NCBI RefSeq assembly: GCF_900099775.1
Contig: NZ_FMTM01000002.1
Span: forward strand, 682,001 to 746,000
DNA: 64,000 nt
Reading direction: 5' to 3'
DNA from: Rhizobium mongolense subsp. loessense
GTDB taxonomy: Bacteria > Pseudomonadota > Alphaproteobacteria > Rhizobiales > Rhizobiaceae
The notes beneath the pieces are model-generated. The model was not told where the DNA came from, searched no databases, and was given only the letters and a program-made list of their open reading frames with translations. This document shows, one piece after another, positions 34,903 through 44,962 of the stretch. The first letter of the stretch is position 1. Each line of letters starts with the position of its first letter. Position numbers and translations under genes: made by a program.

Positions 34903-35880
34903 TCAATTCTGGAAGAAGGCCAGCAGGTCCGGGTTGACGACATCAGGGTGTGTCGTGCACAGGCCGTGGGGCAGACCAGGATAGGTCTTGAGGGTGCCGC
35001 TCTTGAGAAGCTTTGCCGACAGCGGCGCGGAGTCCGCGTAAGGCACGATCTGGTCGTCGTCGCCATGCATCACGAGGACGGGTAGCTCGATCTTCTTAAG
35101 GTCTTCGGTGAAGTCCGTCTCGGAAAAGGCCTTGATGCAATCGTAGTGCGCTTTCGCACCGCCCATCATGCCTTGCCGCCACCAGTTCTGAATGACGCCT
35201 TCCGATGCTTGGGCACCCGGGCGGTTGAAACCATAGAACGGGCCGGCCGGAACGTCGCGGAAGAACTGTGCCCGATTCGCGGTGAGCGCGGCGCGGAAGC
35301 CGTCGAAGACTTCGATCGGCAGGCCGCCCGGGTTTTTCTCGGACTTCACCATGATCGGCGGAACGGCACCGATGATGACCGCCTTCGAGACCCGACCGGG
35401 CTTGGCGCGGGCAACATAGTGAACGACCTCGCCGCCGCCCGTCGAGTGGCCAACATGGATCGCGTTCTTGAGGTCCAGCTTCTCCGCCAATTCCGCGACG
35501 TCGGCGGCGTAGGTGTCCATCTCGTTTCCGGTGTCTGTCTGTGTCGAGCGGCCATGGCCGCGGCGGTCGTGGGCGACGACGCGGAATCCCTTGTTGAAGA
35601 AGAACATCATCTGGTTGTCCCAGTCGTCGGCGGAGAGCGGCCAGCCGTGATGGAAGACGATCGCCTGGGCGTCCTTCGGGCCCCAGTCCTTGTAGAAGAT
35701 TTCGGTTCCGTCGGTCGTGGTGATGTAGCCCATTGTCGTGGTCCTCTGTTCAGTTGCGATGGATTGGGTTGCGGCGGAGGCCCACTTCGGAAGCGACGCG
35801 ACGGCGACCGCCGCGCCTCCTGCGAGGAGGAAGTCGCGCCGGGTGGCGTTCAGTTGTATCGTGAGGGCGGTGCCGTTCAT
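34903..35880 (-). CDS. Tat-exported alpha/beta hydrolase, chloroperoxidase/esterase type
   Basis: The 325-residue protein has a twin-arginine signal ([18 protein letters not shown]). The catalytic domain begins near [16 protein letters not shown], with [15 protein letters not shown], the nucleophile GHSTGGG, the acid in [11 protein letters not shown] and histidine in GLPHGL. It fits the cofactor-free haloperoxidase/arylesterase group. It is last in a same-strand series with the metallo-beta-lactamase-like gene, the DJ-1-like gene and the large regulator. Confidence 0.9.
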   Translation of the reverse strand: MNGTALTIQLNATRRDFLLAGGAAVAVASLPKWASAATQSIATEQRTTTMGYITTTDGTEIFYKDWGPKDAQAIVFHHGWPLSADDWDNQMMFFFNKGFRVVAHDRRGHGRSTQTDTGNEMDTYAADVAELAEKLDLKNAIHVGHSTGGGEVVHYVARAKPGRVSKAVIIGAVPPIMVKSEKNPGGLPIEVFDGFRAALTANRAQFFRDVPAGPFYGFNRPGAQASEGVIQNWWRQGMMGGAKAHYDCIKAFSETDFTEDLKKIELPVLVMHGDDDQIVPYADSAPLSAKLLKSGTLKTYPGLPHGLCTTHPDVVNPDLLAFFQN

Positions 35881-36041
35881 GTCCGTCTCCCTGGGAGCGT
35901 GGTGCCTCTGTTGACGAAGAGAACCGTGCCCGACGGACGGCCGTAAAACGAGTTAAGCGTCGTAAATTGATGAAAATCAGAATTCCGCCGCAAGTAAAGG
36001 GGCCGGAATGCCTCCGGCTCTTATGCGAGAGACCACGATAT

Positions 36042-36979
36042 TCAGACGGCGACGAAGTCATAAGCATCACCGCGCCGCTCTGCATATCCGACGCCGGGAT
36101 AGGTCCAGTGGTATCCGAGCAGCTTCAGCTTTTCTGCGGCCGCACGATCCAGCAGCACCTGGCGGCTGGCGAGCGCAACTTCCGCGTCGGTATCGAAACC
36201 GAAGTGCCAGTCCGGCCTTGCGAAGAAGATCGTGTCGTTGGTGCATGCGTCGCCTGTGATCAGGAGATTGTCCCTGCCCCTGATTTCGACCGATACGTGG
36301 CCGGGCGTGTGGCCGGGCGTACTGACGATCGACATTCCCGGCACGATCTCGTCGCCCTCCCTGACAAGCGTGATCCGCTCGCCGATGGCGAAGAGGTCCC
36401 GCTGAGCGCCCTTGGCAAATCCGTGCAAAGCCGACGGCCTCCGGGTCTCGAACTGCTTGTCCGTCCAGAAATCCCATTCGGTCTGGCTCACATAGTACTC
36501 CGCGTTGGGATACAGGAGCTTGCCGTTGGATGCAGTCGTCGCGCCCGAGTGGTCGGGATGAGCATGGGTGAATACCACCTTTGTGATCTGTTCTGGAGTG
36601 ACACCCATTGTCCGGAGATTGTGCGCCAGCTTGCCTGCCGTGGGTTGAAAGTTCATGCCTGACCCGTTGTCGATGAGGATCAGGTCGTCGCCATAACGTA
36701 TCAAAGGATATTCGCCTGAACCGCAGCGCCTTTCTCGCCGCCGCCAAGTCGCTTGAGGAAGTCGGCCCGTTCCTCCGGCTCAGCGTCAGGGAGCAGGACT
36801 TCGGGTGGGAGGGTGATAAAGCCGTCGCTCAGCACGGTGATGTCGAATGCTCCATGCGCGAAGTTGTGGAACGAAGCGGCGAAGATGTCGCGCGGCAAGG
36901 TCATGACGGCCGCCGCCGCGGCCGAGCCGACGAGCAACTGCCTTCTGGTGGCGTGAATATCGGTGTCGAAGTTGGACAT
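36042..36979 (-). pseudogene. Tat-exported metallo-beta-lactamase-fold protein, frameshifted
   Basis: The N-terminal frame from ATG 36979 (with AGGAGAT upstream) has a Tat signal (ATRRQLLVGSAAAAAV) and ends at TGA 36701-36703 after VQANIL. A second frame, shifted by -1, continues LIRYGDDLILIDNGSG, exactly as the family would, then THAHPDHSG (zinc ligands), STPGHTPGH and LITGDA. Loss of one base at CCTTTGA would explain it. Because both halves are intact, programmed frameshifting, re-initiation at the overlapping TTG, or a sequencing error remain possible. Confidence 0.75.
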
Positions 36980-37102
36980 GCCTATCTCCTCTTGCATTCG
37001 TCGATTGTTGGATCACGGTCGCGATGTCCCGAGGTTAGGCGCGGGTTCGGACGCGGACGAGTTAAACGTCGTAAATCGATGAGAAGCCTGAGCGCGAGGG
37101 TG

Positions 37103-37645
37103 TCAGAGACGGCCGTCGCGGCGCAAATCGGCAGTGACGTTGATCAAGGCGCGGGCGGCACAGAGCGGAGAGTCATCGTTGTCGCCGAGGATCAGCAGGC
37201 CATTCCCCGCGCCCTCGGGTGCGATGAGCAGGTGCTTGCCGGGCACCAAGGCCACGGGTTTGCCAAAAGCGAGGAATTTCCTGAGGAGCGCCGCGACGCC
37301 GTCTTCTGCGTCCGTCCAAAGCCCTCCGGAGAGGCCGATGCAGAAAGCGGCCGCGAAGTCCTCGGCGACGATCTGGTCAAGCGCAAGGGTGTCGGCGAGT
37401 TCATCGCGGGCATCCCGGTCGCCCCGGAACCTCCGGACCGCTTCATCGGACATGTCGGCTGACCGCATGCCATCCGCTATCAACGGCGGGCCGCCCTTCA
37501 GTGTCGCCATGACGACCTCCGATCCGGTGTTCTTGAACGCGTAATAAGGGATCGCGATCCGTTCCAAACCTACTTCGGGATTCCCTGCCCCTTCCTCGCC
37601 ATCGACGATCAGTATCAGAAAGCGGATGGCGGCTTCTTCGTTCAT
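37103..37645 (-). CDS. DJ-1/PfpI-like protein lacking the usual cysteine
   Basis: The 180-residue protein follows the DJ-1/PfpI layout (FLILIVDGEEGAGNPEVGLE; AYYAF-like helix; TLKGGPPLIADG). At the nucleophile elbow, where members carry a cysteine, it reads PVALVPGKHLLIAPEG. It is therefore probably not a classical protease, glyoxalase or chaperone of the family. The ATG at 37645 has CAGGAG upstream; the longer open frame has no support. Confidence 0.7.
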   Translation of the reverse strand: MNEEAAIRFLILIVDGEEGAGNPEVGLERIAIPYYAFKNTGSEVVMATLKGGPPLIADGMRSADMSDEAVRRFRGDRDARDELADTLALDQIVAEDFAAAFCIGLSGGLWTDAEDGVAALLRKFLAFGKPVALVPGKHLLIAPEGAGNGLLILGDNDDSPLCAARALINVTADLRRDGRL

Positions 37646-37733
37646 ATCATTCTCCTGCTCTGCACTTATCATCACGCGCGCGAGGACATAGAACGAGTTC
37701 AGAGTTGTAAATCCGTGTAAATTCCTTGGCCCT

Positions 37734-40469
37734 TCAAGGGCTGGACGCACCGCACCTTGCGACAGACACCGCTTCGGTGTTCGACGACAGCACTGCCAGG
37801 TCCCGATCGATCCGCCTTTTCCAGGAATAAGCGCCGTCATGGCATGCGGCTTCGGCTCCAAGCGTCAGATGTTCCATCGCGCGAGAAACGGCATCATCAA
37901 GCTCCTCGGACAGGATGACTGCCGCCTTTACGCGATGAAGTTCCGGCAGGCACCACCGTTCACCGGAGCCACCGCAATGCTCGATCGCGTCATCCATGAG
38001 CCTGTGCGCCTCGGAATGACGCGAGAGCTTGGACATGGCGCTCGCGGCGACCGATTGGAAGTGGGTCATGAACAAGGTGAAGCCTGCCGACGAGAGCGTT
38101 TCCATACCAATCCTCAGGGCGCGGATGCATTCCTCCGCCCTGCCCTCGCGCAACATCAGTTCGGCCTCGAAGCATTCGGCGTAGCAGTGCCAGACGTCGA
38201 GCGAGAGCGTCTTGGTTTGCTCCCTCAATTGCGAGATGTAGTCGGCCGCGAGATCGTCGCGGCCGGACAGAAGCGCTATCGGACAGGCGGCCTCGGCCAG
38301 AACATTGGAGAGGGACAGGGTGTGGCCTACCTCGAGAGCATAGTCGACGGTCTCGCGCACTTCCTGCAACGCCTCGGCCTCCTCGCCGAGAACCCACATG
38401 GCACGCGCCAGGATGATGCGGGCAGTCACGCGCTGGTCGAACTGGAAGCGTATGGAATGCTGACCGCCCCGCAGGCCGGAATATTCCTGCAGCATTTGCC
38501 GCAGCTCGTTGCATGATTCTGCGTGGCGGCCGAGCCAGTGCAGGGTGGCACCGCGCATACGCTTGCCGATGATCGTGTCGGTGGGATCGGTCGAGGACAC
38601 CGCGAGTTCACCGAATCTCTCGACGAACTCCATGCCCAAGGCGGGTTGGGCCCGGTTGATGGCATCGACCCACAAAGCCCAGATGGCCCGCAGTTGATGG
38701 TCGATATCTCCGATTTCCTCGGCGATCTTGAGCGCGGTGGACCAGGCTTGGATTCCGTATTCCGGCGCGTCGGTCGCACGCATCTGCGGCCAGCCGAGCG
38801 CGGCGTACAGTTTCATACGGCTGCGCTCGTCCAATCCAGGCCGCGATTCCAGGAAGTTGATCGCTCTGGTGACCGCCCCGAGGCACTCGTCCAGTAGAGA
38901 CAACCGGAACAGAAGGGGAAGTCCCGCCACCGTGAGCTCTACTCCGAGCAGCTGATCGCCTTGCGGGCCAAACGACCAGTCGAACGCGGCACGTAGGTTC
39001 GCCACGAGCGAGGCATAGTCCTCCGACCAGTCGTCGACGGCGGCGGCGTAGAGTTCCTGCTCGGCGCGCCCGAGCCTGTCTTCGAGATACCCGGCGAGGC
39101 GGGACATCGTTCTGTTCGTGCCGTCGGCCGCCGCAAGCTTTTCGGCTGCATAGATTCGTGTCGTATCCAAGAGCCGGTACCGCGTCCCAGCTGACTGCGT
39201 GTCCGCGCTGACCAGCGACTTCGACACCAGCGAAGCCAGATCGTCTTCCGGAAGATCGCCCGACAGTAGCGTTACCGCGGCCTCGCCACTGAACCATCCC
39301 CGAAACACGGAAAGCTCCTGCAGCGCCGTCCGTTCGATCTGCGACAGCGTGTTGTAGCTCCAATCGAGAGTGGCCCGGAGAGTCTGGTGTCTTGGCAAGG
39401 CGGTACGTCGGCCACGGGTCAGGAGTCGGAAGCAGTCCGAGAGCGACGCCGCCAGACCCTGCACGCTTATCGTTTCCAAGCGACCTGCGGCCAATTCGAT
39501 GGCGAGCGCGATTCCGTCCAGCTGCGAGCAGATTTCGACGACGTAGGGAGCGTCCCCGTCAGTGAGCTGATAATCTCCGAGGCAGGCGTCAGCGCGTTCA
39601 ACAAACAGCTGGACTGCGGGCGACGCGAGGGCGTCATTCGCTCCGCCGATCTTCTTCGGCACCTCCAAAGGCGGCAACCGATGAACCCGTTCGCCGTCCG
39701 CTCGAAGAGGCTCTCGGCTTGTGGAGAGGATGCGCGCGGTCGGGCAAATGGCGATAATGGCCTCGACCGTGGCGGCCACGCCGTCGACGGCTTGCTCGCA
39801 ACTGTCGAGCACCAGGATCAACTCACGGCTGGCAAGATGGTCGGCGATGTCGCCGACGATATCTTCGCTCCTGGCCAAGATACCTAGCGCAGAGGCGATC
39901 GTGGTCGGGATCAAGCCTGCCTGGGTGACTTCCGACAGATCGATCCAGACAGCCTCGGGCATGGCTTCGCTCGCCATCACAGCGCGCGCGACCGTGGACT
40001 TGCCGATGCCACCTGGCCCGACGATGGTCAGCAGCTGAGAACGGCGCAACTGCGTCGCGATTTGAACGATAGAGTGCTCGCGGCCGAAGATGCGGGGTGA
40101 GGAGGGGCCTCTTGTCGAGCCGAGGAAGGGCACCGCCATGGCCGGAGCTTCGGCCTTGTCGAGGGACTGTTTTGCGATGAAGGTGTAGCCGCGTCCCGGA
40201 ACGTTCGCGATGATCTTGGATTCGCGCTGGGTGTCGTCGAGGGCCTTCCTCAACGCGGAAATATGGACGCGGAGGTTCGCCTCCTCGACGAAAGTGTCCG
40301 GCCAGACATGCTTGATGATCTCGGCGTTCGCCTTGAGCACGCCGGGGTGCTGGGCGAGAAAGATGAGGATATCGGCCGCCCGGCTGCCAAGCGGCACCGT
40401 CTGTCCGTCACGCAGCAGCATGCGCTGGCTCGGTATGATCGTGAACGGTCCGAAATGAATATCGCTCAC
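37734..40469 (-). CDS. OmpR-type winged-helix regulator fused to a STAND-like ATPase
   Basis: The 911-residue protein starts with GTG. Residues 1-100 form an OmpR/PhoB-type winged helix (LRVHISALRKALDD, VPGRGYTFIA). Next comes a NACHT/NB-ARC-like ATPase with Walker A VGPGGIGKSTVAR near residue 160 and Walker B-like LILVLDSCEQ. The remaining 450 residues are helical TPR-like repeats. It lacks a receiver domain. Such proteins activate genes after sensing a ligand with the repeat part. It lies upstream of the three same-strand genes at 37645-34903, its likely targets. Confidence 0.9.
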   Translation of the reverse strand: MSDIHFGPFTIIPSQRMLLRDGQTVPLGSRAADILIFLAQHPGVLKANAEIIKHVWPDTFVEEANLRVHISALRKALDDTQRESKIIANVPGRGYTFIAKQSLDKAEAPAMAVPFLGSTRGPSSPRIFGREHSIVQIATQLRRSQLLTIVGPGGIGKSTVARAVMASEAMPEAVWIDLSEVTQAGLIPTTIASALGILARSEDIVGDIADHLASRELILVLDSCEQAVDGVAATVEAIIAICPTARILSTSREPLRADGERVHRLPPLEVPKKIGGANDALASPAVQLFVERADACLGDYQLTDGDAPYVVEICSQLDGIALAIELAAGRLETISVQGLAASLSDCFRLLTRGRRTALPRHQTLRATLDWSYNTLSQIERTALQELSVFRGWFSGEAAVTLLSGDLPEDDLASLVSKSLVSADTQSAGTRYRLLDTTRIYAAEKLAAADGTNRTMSRLAGYLEDRLGRAEQELYAAAVDDWSEDYASLVANLRAAFDWSFGPQGDQLLGVELTVAGLPLLFRLSLLDECLGAVTRAINFLESRPGLDERSRMKLYAALGWPQMRATDAPEYGIQAWSTALKIAEEIGDIDHQLRAIWALWVDAINRAQPALGMEFVERFGELAVSSTDPTDTIIGKRMRGATLHWLGRHAESCNELRQMLQEYSGLRGGQHSIRFQFDQRVTARIILARAMWVLGEEAEALQEVRETVDYALEVGHTLSLSNVLAEAACPIALLSGRDDLAADYISQLREQTKTLSLDVWHCYAECFEAELMLREGRAEECIRALRIGMETLSSAGFTLFMTHFQSVAASAMSKLSRHSEAHRLMDDAIEHCGGSGERWCLPELHRVKAAVILSEELDDAVSRAMEHLTLGAEAACHDGAYSWKRRIDRDLAVLSSNTEAVSVARCGASSP

Positions 40470-40691
40470 CGTTTATCTCGCGAATGGATAATAAAAAAGT
40501 GCGGTAGTCGGAATAAGGGCACTGCTCGATCGGCCGCATGTTTGCAAGCAGACGCAGAGACTTGCAATAACAACAATGAGGATTGAACGAAAGTCTTATG
40601 GGTTTTCGGTCCGGTTTTGCCGGTTCCGGCTATCCTATGTTCGATCGGGACATGATCGGTTCCAACCCACACTTCTTCATTGACTACTATA

Positions 40692-41060
40692 CTATGTTCT
40701 AGTTTTCCGCCATGCGCTGGGAGCAATACCGATCCGAGCGGCGAAGGCCCGCGAGAAGTCACTCTGGTTGGCGGAGCCGCATTTGGATGCGATCTCGGCA
40801 AGGCCATCGGCGCCGTTCGTCAGAAGGCGGCACTTTGCCGAACCGAGACGCTGCTTGGTGAGCCATTGGTGCGGTGACATGCCGACGGATTGACGGAACG
40901 CTCGGGCGAGATGGTGGACTGAAAGTCCACGTTCGAATGCGATCACATCTAGCGCTGTCGTCAGGTCTGAAGCGATCGTCTCGAACGCCCAGCGCTCTTG
41001 CCAGGAAGCGTCTCCGCCGGTTGGCCGTTCGAAACCGCTTGCATTAATGAAGCAGTTCAT
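40692..41060 (-). CDS. Short AraC-family DNA-binding protein
   Basis: The 122-residue protein consists of little more than the AraC double helix-turn-helix (LSVHHLARAFRQSVGMSPHQ; LAEIASKCGSANQSDFSRAF). The usual N-terminal sensor domain is missing, so it is either a truncated gene or a minimal regulator. It diverges from the GST gene 47 bases away and may control it. Confidence 0.82.
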   Translation of the reverse strand: MNCFINASGFERPTGGDASWQERWAFETIASDLTTALDVIAFERGLSVHHLARAFRQSVGMSPHQWLTKQRLGSAKCRLLTNGADGLAEIASKCGSANQSDFSRAFAARIGIAPSAWRKTRT

Positions 41061-41075
41061 CTACTTTACAACCAG

Positions 41076-41088
41076 TTGCATATTGCAA
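41076..41088. promoter_or_regulatory. Small palindrome between AraC and GST genes
   Basis: TTGCA-TAT-TGCAA is a perfect inverted repeat placed centrally in the 47-base divergent gap. It could be a regulator site; AraC proteins more often bind direct repeats, so this is tentative. Confidence 0.35.
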
Positions 41089-41107
41089 TCACTTTGGAGT
41101 CGAATCA

Positions 41108-41689
41108 ATGAAGCTTTACTGTGCGCCCGGATTCACCAGCCTGGCCGACCATATCGCCATGCTGGAGGCTGGAATTCCATTCGACTTGGTCAAGGTCGAC
41201 CTCGAGACGAAACAGATTGAAGGCGGCGGCCATTACATAGACATCAACCCGACGGGCTATGTGCCTGCCCTTATGTTCGACGATGGCCAGGTGCTGACAG
41301 AGAATGTCGCGATCCTGGCGTGGATCGCCGACCGCACTCCCGAGCTCGCACCGCAGGGTCATCTGGGCCACTACCGCCTGCTCGAGATGCTGAGCTTCAT
41401 CGCGACCGAGATTCACAAGCGCTTTCCCACCTACCTGTCGCTTCCGGAGGATGTCAGGGAGCCGACCGGCCAACAATTGTTGCACTGGTTCGACTTTGTC
41501 GCAGATCGACTGGAGCAGGGCTATCTGTTCGGAGAGACCTTTACGGTCGCCGATGCCTACCTCTTCCAACTGGCGTGGGGCGCGACTCAACTCGGATTCC
41601 ACCTGCCCGAGCCGTTTGGCGATTACATCGCACGGATCGGACAACGGCCCGCGGCACAAGCGGCGCTGCACCGCGAGGGCCTGGCATGA
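41108..41689 (+). CDS. Glutathione S-transferase
   Basis: The 193-residue protein has a thioredoxin-like N-terminal domain (MKLYCAPGFTSLADHIAML, NPTGYVPALMFDDG, LTENVAILAWIA) and an all-helical C-terminal domain with FTVADAYLF. It resembles bacterial beta/theta-like GSTs that conjugate or reduce electrophiles. The following hydrolase gene overlaps its stop by four bases, so the two products probably work together. Confidence 0.92.
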   Translation: MKLYCAPGFTSLADHIAMLEAGIPFDLVKVDLETKQIEGGGHYIDINPTGYVPALMFDDGQVLTENVAILAWIADRTPELAPQGHLGHYRLLEMLSFIATEIHKRFPTYLSLPEDVREPTGQQLLHWFDFVADRLEQGYLFGETFTVADAYLFQLAWGATQLGFHLPEPFGDYIARIGQRPAAQAALHREGLA

Positions 41690-42543
41690 GTGAGCTTGTG
41701 ATCCGCACTGATGGGGTCGAGCTCGCGACGCAGAGCTTTGGCAATCCAACTCAGCCGCCGCTACTTCTGATCATGGGCGGAATGGCGTCGATGTTGTGGT
41801 GGCCGGAGGAATTCTGCCACCGGCTCGGCGAACGGGACCGCTTCATTATCCGCTATGATCAGCGCGACACCGGTCTTTCCACAAAGTATCCTCCCGGCCG
41901 GCCGGGTTATACCTTTGATGACGCCGTCGATGACGTCTTCCGCGTGCTCGACGGCTACGGGATTGCGAACGCTCATATCGTCGGCTTTTCCCTCGGTGGC
42001 ATGGTCGGCCAGGTGGCCGCACTGAAAAATCCGGATCGCGTGCTTTCCCTGACAGTGATCAGCAGCTCGCCGGTCGGGGTGGACAATTCGCTCTTCCCTG
42101 CAAGCGGCGAGGCCTGGATGGAACATATGGCCGTTGAGGTCGACTGGTCGGACCGGGCAGACGCGGTCGCCTATCTGGTCGAGGACGCGCGCCTGACTGC
42201 GGGGACGGCATATCCATTTGACGAAGCCGGGACCCGAGCCTTCATCGAACGGGATTTCGACCGCTCCGGAGGCTATCTCAACGCCACCAACCACAGCGTC
42301 CTTTTCGACGTTGGCGAGACATGGCGGGGCCGGCTGAACAAGATGACATTGCCGCTTCTCGTTCTTCATGGCACTGCCGATCCGGTTTTTCCGCTGGCGC
42401 ACGGCGAGGCGCTCGCGCGCGCTGTGGCGGATTCGAAGTTCGTGAGGATCAAAGGTGGCGGCCATGAGATTCATCCCGGAGATTGGGAACAGATCATCTC
42501 TGCTATCGACGAACTTGTCAGAGGACGAGCGTCCGCCAAGTGA
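41686..42543 (+). CDS. Alpha/beta hydrolase
   Basis: The 285-residue protein has LLLIMGGMASMLWWPEEF at the oxyanion region, YDQRDTGLS, the nucleophile GFSLGGM, the acid in LHGTADPVFP and histidine in GGGHEIHP. It resembles the DhmA/aclacinomycin-methylesterase-like group. It is coupled to the GST gene by an ATGA overlap. The substrate is unknown. Confidence 0.92.
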   Translation: MSELVIRTDGVELATQSFGNPTQPPLLLIMGGMASMLWWPEEFCHRLGERDRFIIRYDQRDTGLSTKYPPGRPGYTFDDAVDDVFRVLDGYGIANAHIVGFSLGGMVGQVAALKNPDRVLSLTVISSSPVGVDNSLFPASGEAWMEHMAVEVDWSDRADAVAYLVEDARLTAGTAYPFDEAGTRAFIERDFDRSGGYLNATNHSVLFDVGETWRGRLNKMTLPLLVLHGTADPVFPLAHGEALARAVADSKFVRIKGGGHEIHPGDWEQIISAIDELVRGRASAK

Positions 42544-42750
42544 ACGAGACAGAGGGCAAGATTTGACGTCGGTTTCCGGCCTGAGCGGTCAATATGCTAT
42601 TGAAGGGATCCGAACCGACGACCAGTTTTTACGAAAACCTATTCATCTCAAAGGCGCGAGCAGCTGTCATTGCACACACCGACCGCTCAACGCCTTCGCA
42701 GTCATTGACTCGGCTCCCCCAACCCTAAAACAATGCCAACCGTTAGTTAC
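42544..42750. other. Intergenic spacer between convergent genes
   Basis: No gene, repeat or clear terminator is recognised between the hydrolase and the LysR gene. Confidence 0.4.
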
Positions 42751-43650
42751 CTACCGGTCCTGTCTCCATCGGTAGAAATCCACGAACGCACGGAAAGCCG
42801 GCGAAGCAAGGCGACGGCTCGGGTAATAGAGATGGTAGCCTTGGAATGTCGGACACCAGTCCTCGAGGACATTGCGGAGCGAGCTGTTTTCCACATGTTG
42901 GCGAACCAGGTCTTTCGGCACGTAGGCGAGCCCGATTCCGTCGAGAGCGGCGTCGATGGCCGAGGCGATATTGCTGAGCGTCAACGGCCCCTCCACCCGG
43001 ACACTGAACGCACGACCGTCTTGCTCGAACTCCCATGCGTAGAGCGTGCCAGATGTTGGCAGGCGCAGATTGATACAGTCGTGGCCTGTCAGTTCCTGAG
43101 GGTTTGATGGGAACGGAAACCGCGCGAAGTATGCAGGCGCACCCACAACAGAGTACGTGACATCCGGCCCCACCCGAACAGCTATCATGTCGCGGGCGAC
43201 TGCCTCGCCAAGCCTGAGCCCGGCATCGAACTGGCGCTCGACGATATTTGTGAACCCGTTATCGACGATGAGTTCTACGGTGATGTCAGGGTTGTCGCCG
43301 AGAAAGGCAGAAAGCCTCGGTCGGAACACCAGGTCGATGGCGTCATCGGGGCAAACGATACGGACATGCCCCGACGGCCGGCCCCTCAGTTCCTTGATCG
43401 CGTTGATTTCCGACGCGATGCCTTCAAAATGGTGTGTAATCCTCTCGACAAGACGCTGCCCTGCGGCTGTCGGAGCTACGTCACGTGTCGTCCTCGCAAG
43501 GAGACGTATACCGAGCCGCTCCTCCAGCGCCCTGATCGTATGGCTTAGAGCAGAGCGTGTCACACCCAGCTTCGCCGCTGCGCGCGTGAAGCTACGCTCC
43601 CGCGCCACTTCCAGGAAGGCTTTCATTTCCGCGAATTCGTCACGACGCAT
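42751..43650 (-). CDS. LysR-family regulator
   Basis: The 299-residue protein has the LysR winged helix (FTRAAAKLGVTRSALSHTIR, about residues 18-37) and the two-lobed effector domain. It diverges from an MFS transporter gene 97 bases away and probably controls that four-gene unit. Confidence 0.94.
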   Translation of the reverse strand: MRRDEFAEMKAFLEVARERSFTRAAAKLGVTRSALSHTIRALEERLGIRLLARTTRDVAPTAAGQRLVERITHHFEGIASEINAIKELRGRPSGHVRIVCPDDAIDLVFRPRLSAFLGDNPDITVELIVDNGFTNIVERQFDAGLRLGEAVARDMIAVRVGPDVTYSVVGAPAYFARFPFPSNPQELTGHDCINLRLPTSGTLYAWEFEQDGRAFSVRVEGPLTLSNIASAIDAALDGIGLAYVPKDLVRQHVENSSLRNVLEDWCPTFQGYHLYYPSRRLASPAFRAFVDFYRWRQDR

Positions 43651-43746
43651 TGTTGAGGCTCCCTCACCACGGCATGCAGACTATACCTTCTAGTGGCTCG
43701 AAACCAACCTGACTATCTTGCTTCACAACAGAAGCGGGATGCACGA

Positions 43747-44949
43747 ATGACCGAGATCACACTGCAGGAAGGTTTTACAGGGCGCGTGGAGACAACGCCT
43801 TGGGGCGCGGTCATCTGCCTGTCGCTCCTCACCTTTCTCCTGGTGGGGCTTGAGTTCTTGCCGACCAGCCTTCTGACCCCGATCGCCCGGGACCTCTCTG
43901 TCACAGAAGGTCAAGCCGGGCTTGCGATCGCGGCGTCCGGCTTTTTTGCGGTGATTACCAGCCTGTTCGGAAATGTCGTCTTGAGCAGATTGGACAGGAG
44001 AACGGTTGTCTTCGCCTATACTGCCGTGTTGGCGGTCTCCAGCCTCGTGGTAGCGCTAGCAGGCAGCTTTCCAGTTTTCCTGATCGGCCGAGCGATGGTC
44101 GGCATCGCGATCGGCGGCTTCTGGTCGCTTTCGACTGCTATCCTCGCACGCCTGGCATCCCGCCCCGACCTCGCAAAGGCCATCGCCGTGCTCCAGGGTG
44201 GGACCGCGTTGGCGATCGTTACCGCCGCGCCGCTTGGGAGCTTCCTCGGTAGTCTCATCGGCTGGCGAGGTACCTTTCTAATCACAGTACCCATCGGTCT
44301 CGCGGCATTGGTGTGGCAAGTCGCTGTGCTGCCGAAGATGCCGGCCGCCGCAGCCGCATCGGTGACTGAAATGTTCGGGTTGCTCAGGAGCCGCACCTTC
44401 GCGATCGGAATGGCGGCAACGGCGCTCGCGTTCATCGGCATGAACTCGCTATCGATCTACCTGCGACCGTTCCTTGAACGCGTCACTGCCCTCGACATCA
44501 ACACTCTGTCCATGGTCCTGCTGGGCTTGGGCGTTGGCGGACTGGCCGGAACGCTTGCAATCGGGCTCGTGCTGCGACGACATCTGAGTGCTGCCTTGAT
44601 CGGGATTCCATGCGTGCTTGCGCTCCTCGCAGTTCTCCTGGTCTGTATCGGCTCGTTCAAAGCCGTCACAGCGGCCGTCCTCGTGCTGTGGGGCTTCCTC
44701 TCAACGCCGATTCCCGTTGCGTGGAACACCTGGATGACACAGATCATCCCCGACGATCTCGAAGCTGGTGGCGGACTTCAGGTCGCGTTGATCCAGTCTG
44801 CAATTGCCGGAGGCGCTTTCGCCGGAGGGATGCTCTTCGATACCGTCGGTTGGTGGAGCGCGTTTCTGCTGGCTGCCGTCCTGCTCGCCTGCTCTGCCGG
44901 GCTCGCCGCAATGTCGCGCCCCGGCACCCAACACCAATCCAATTTTTGA
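43747..44949 (+). CDS. MFS transporter, drug/sugar efflux type
   Basis: The roughly 400-residue protein has twelve hydrophobic helices and resembles AraJ/YdhP-like efflux carriers ([48 protein letters not shown]). The ATG at 43747 is preferred over the GTG at 43693, whose extra residues are not hydrophobic or family-like. It begins an operon with an SDR 13 bases downstream. Confidence 0.92.
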   Translation: MTEITLQEGFTGRVETTPWGAVICLSLLTFLLVGLEFLPTSLLTPIARDLSVTEGQAGLAIAASGFFAVITSLFGNVVLSRLDRRTVVFAYTAVLAVSSLVVALAGSFPVFLIGRAMVGIAIGGFWSLSTAILARLASRPDLAKAIAVLQGGTALAIVTAAPLGSFLGSLIGWRGTFLITVPIGLAALVWQVAVLPKMPAAAAASVTEMFGLLRSRTFAIGMAATALAFIGMNSLSIYLRPFLERVTALDINTLSMVLLGLGVGGLAGTLAIGLVLRRHLSAALIGIPCVLALLAVLLVCIGSFKAVTAAVLVLWGFLSTPIPVAWNTWMTQIIPDDLEAGGGLQVALIQSAIAGGAFAGGMLFDTVGWWSAFLLAAVLLACSAGLAAMSRPGTQHQSNF

Positions 44950-44962
44950 ACTGGAGATCATC

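Noticed and set aside
36695..36712. CTTTGA as a programmed +1 frameshift site like that of release factor 2
   Set aside because: A +1 shift leads into the wrong frame; only a -1 shift restores the metallo-beta-lactamase-like sequence.
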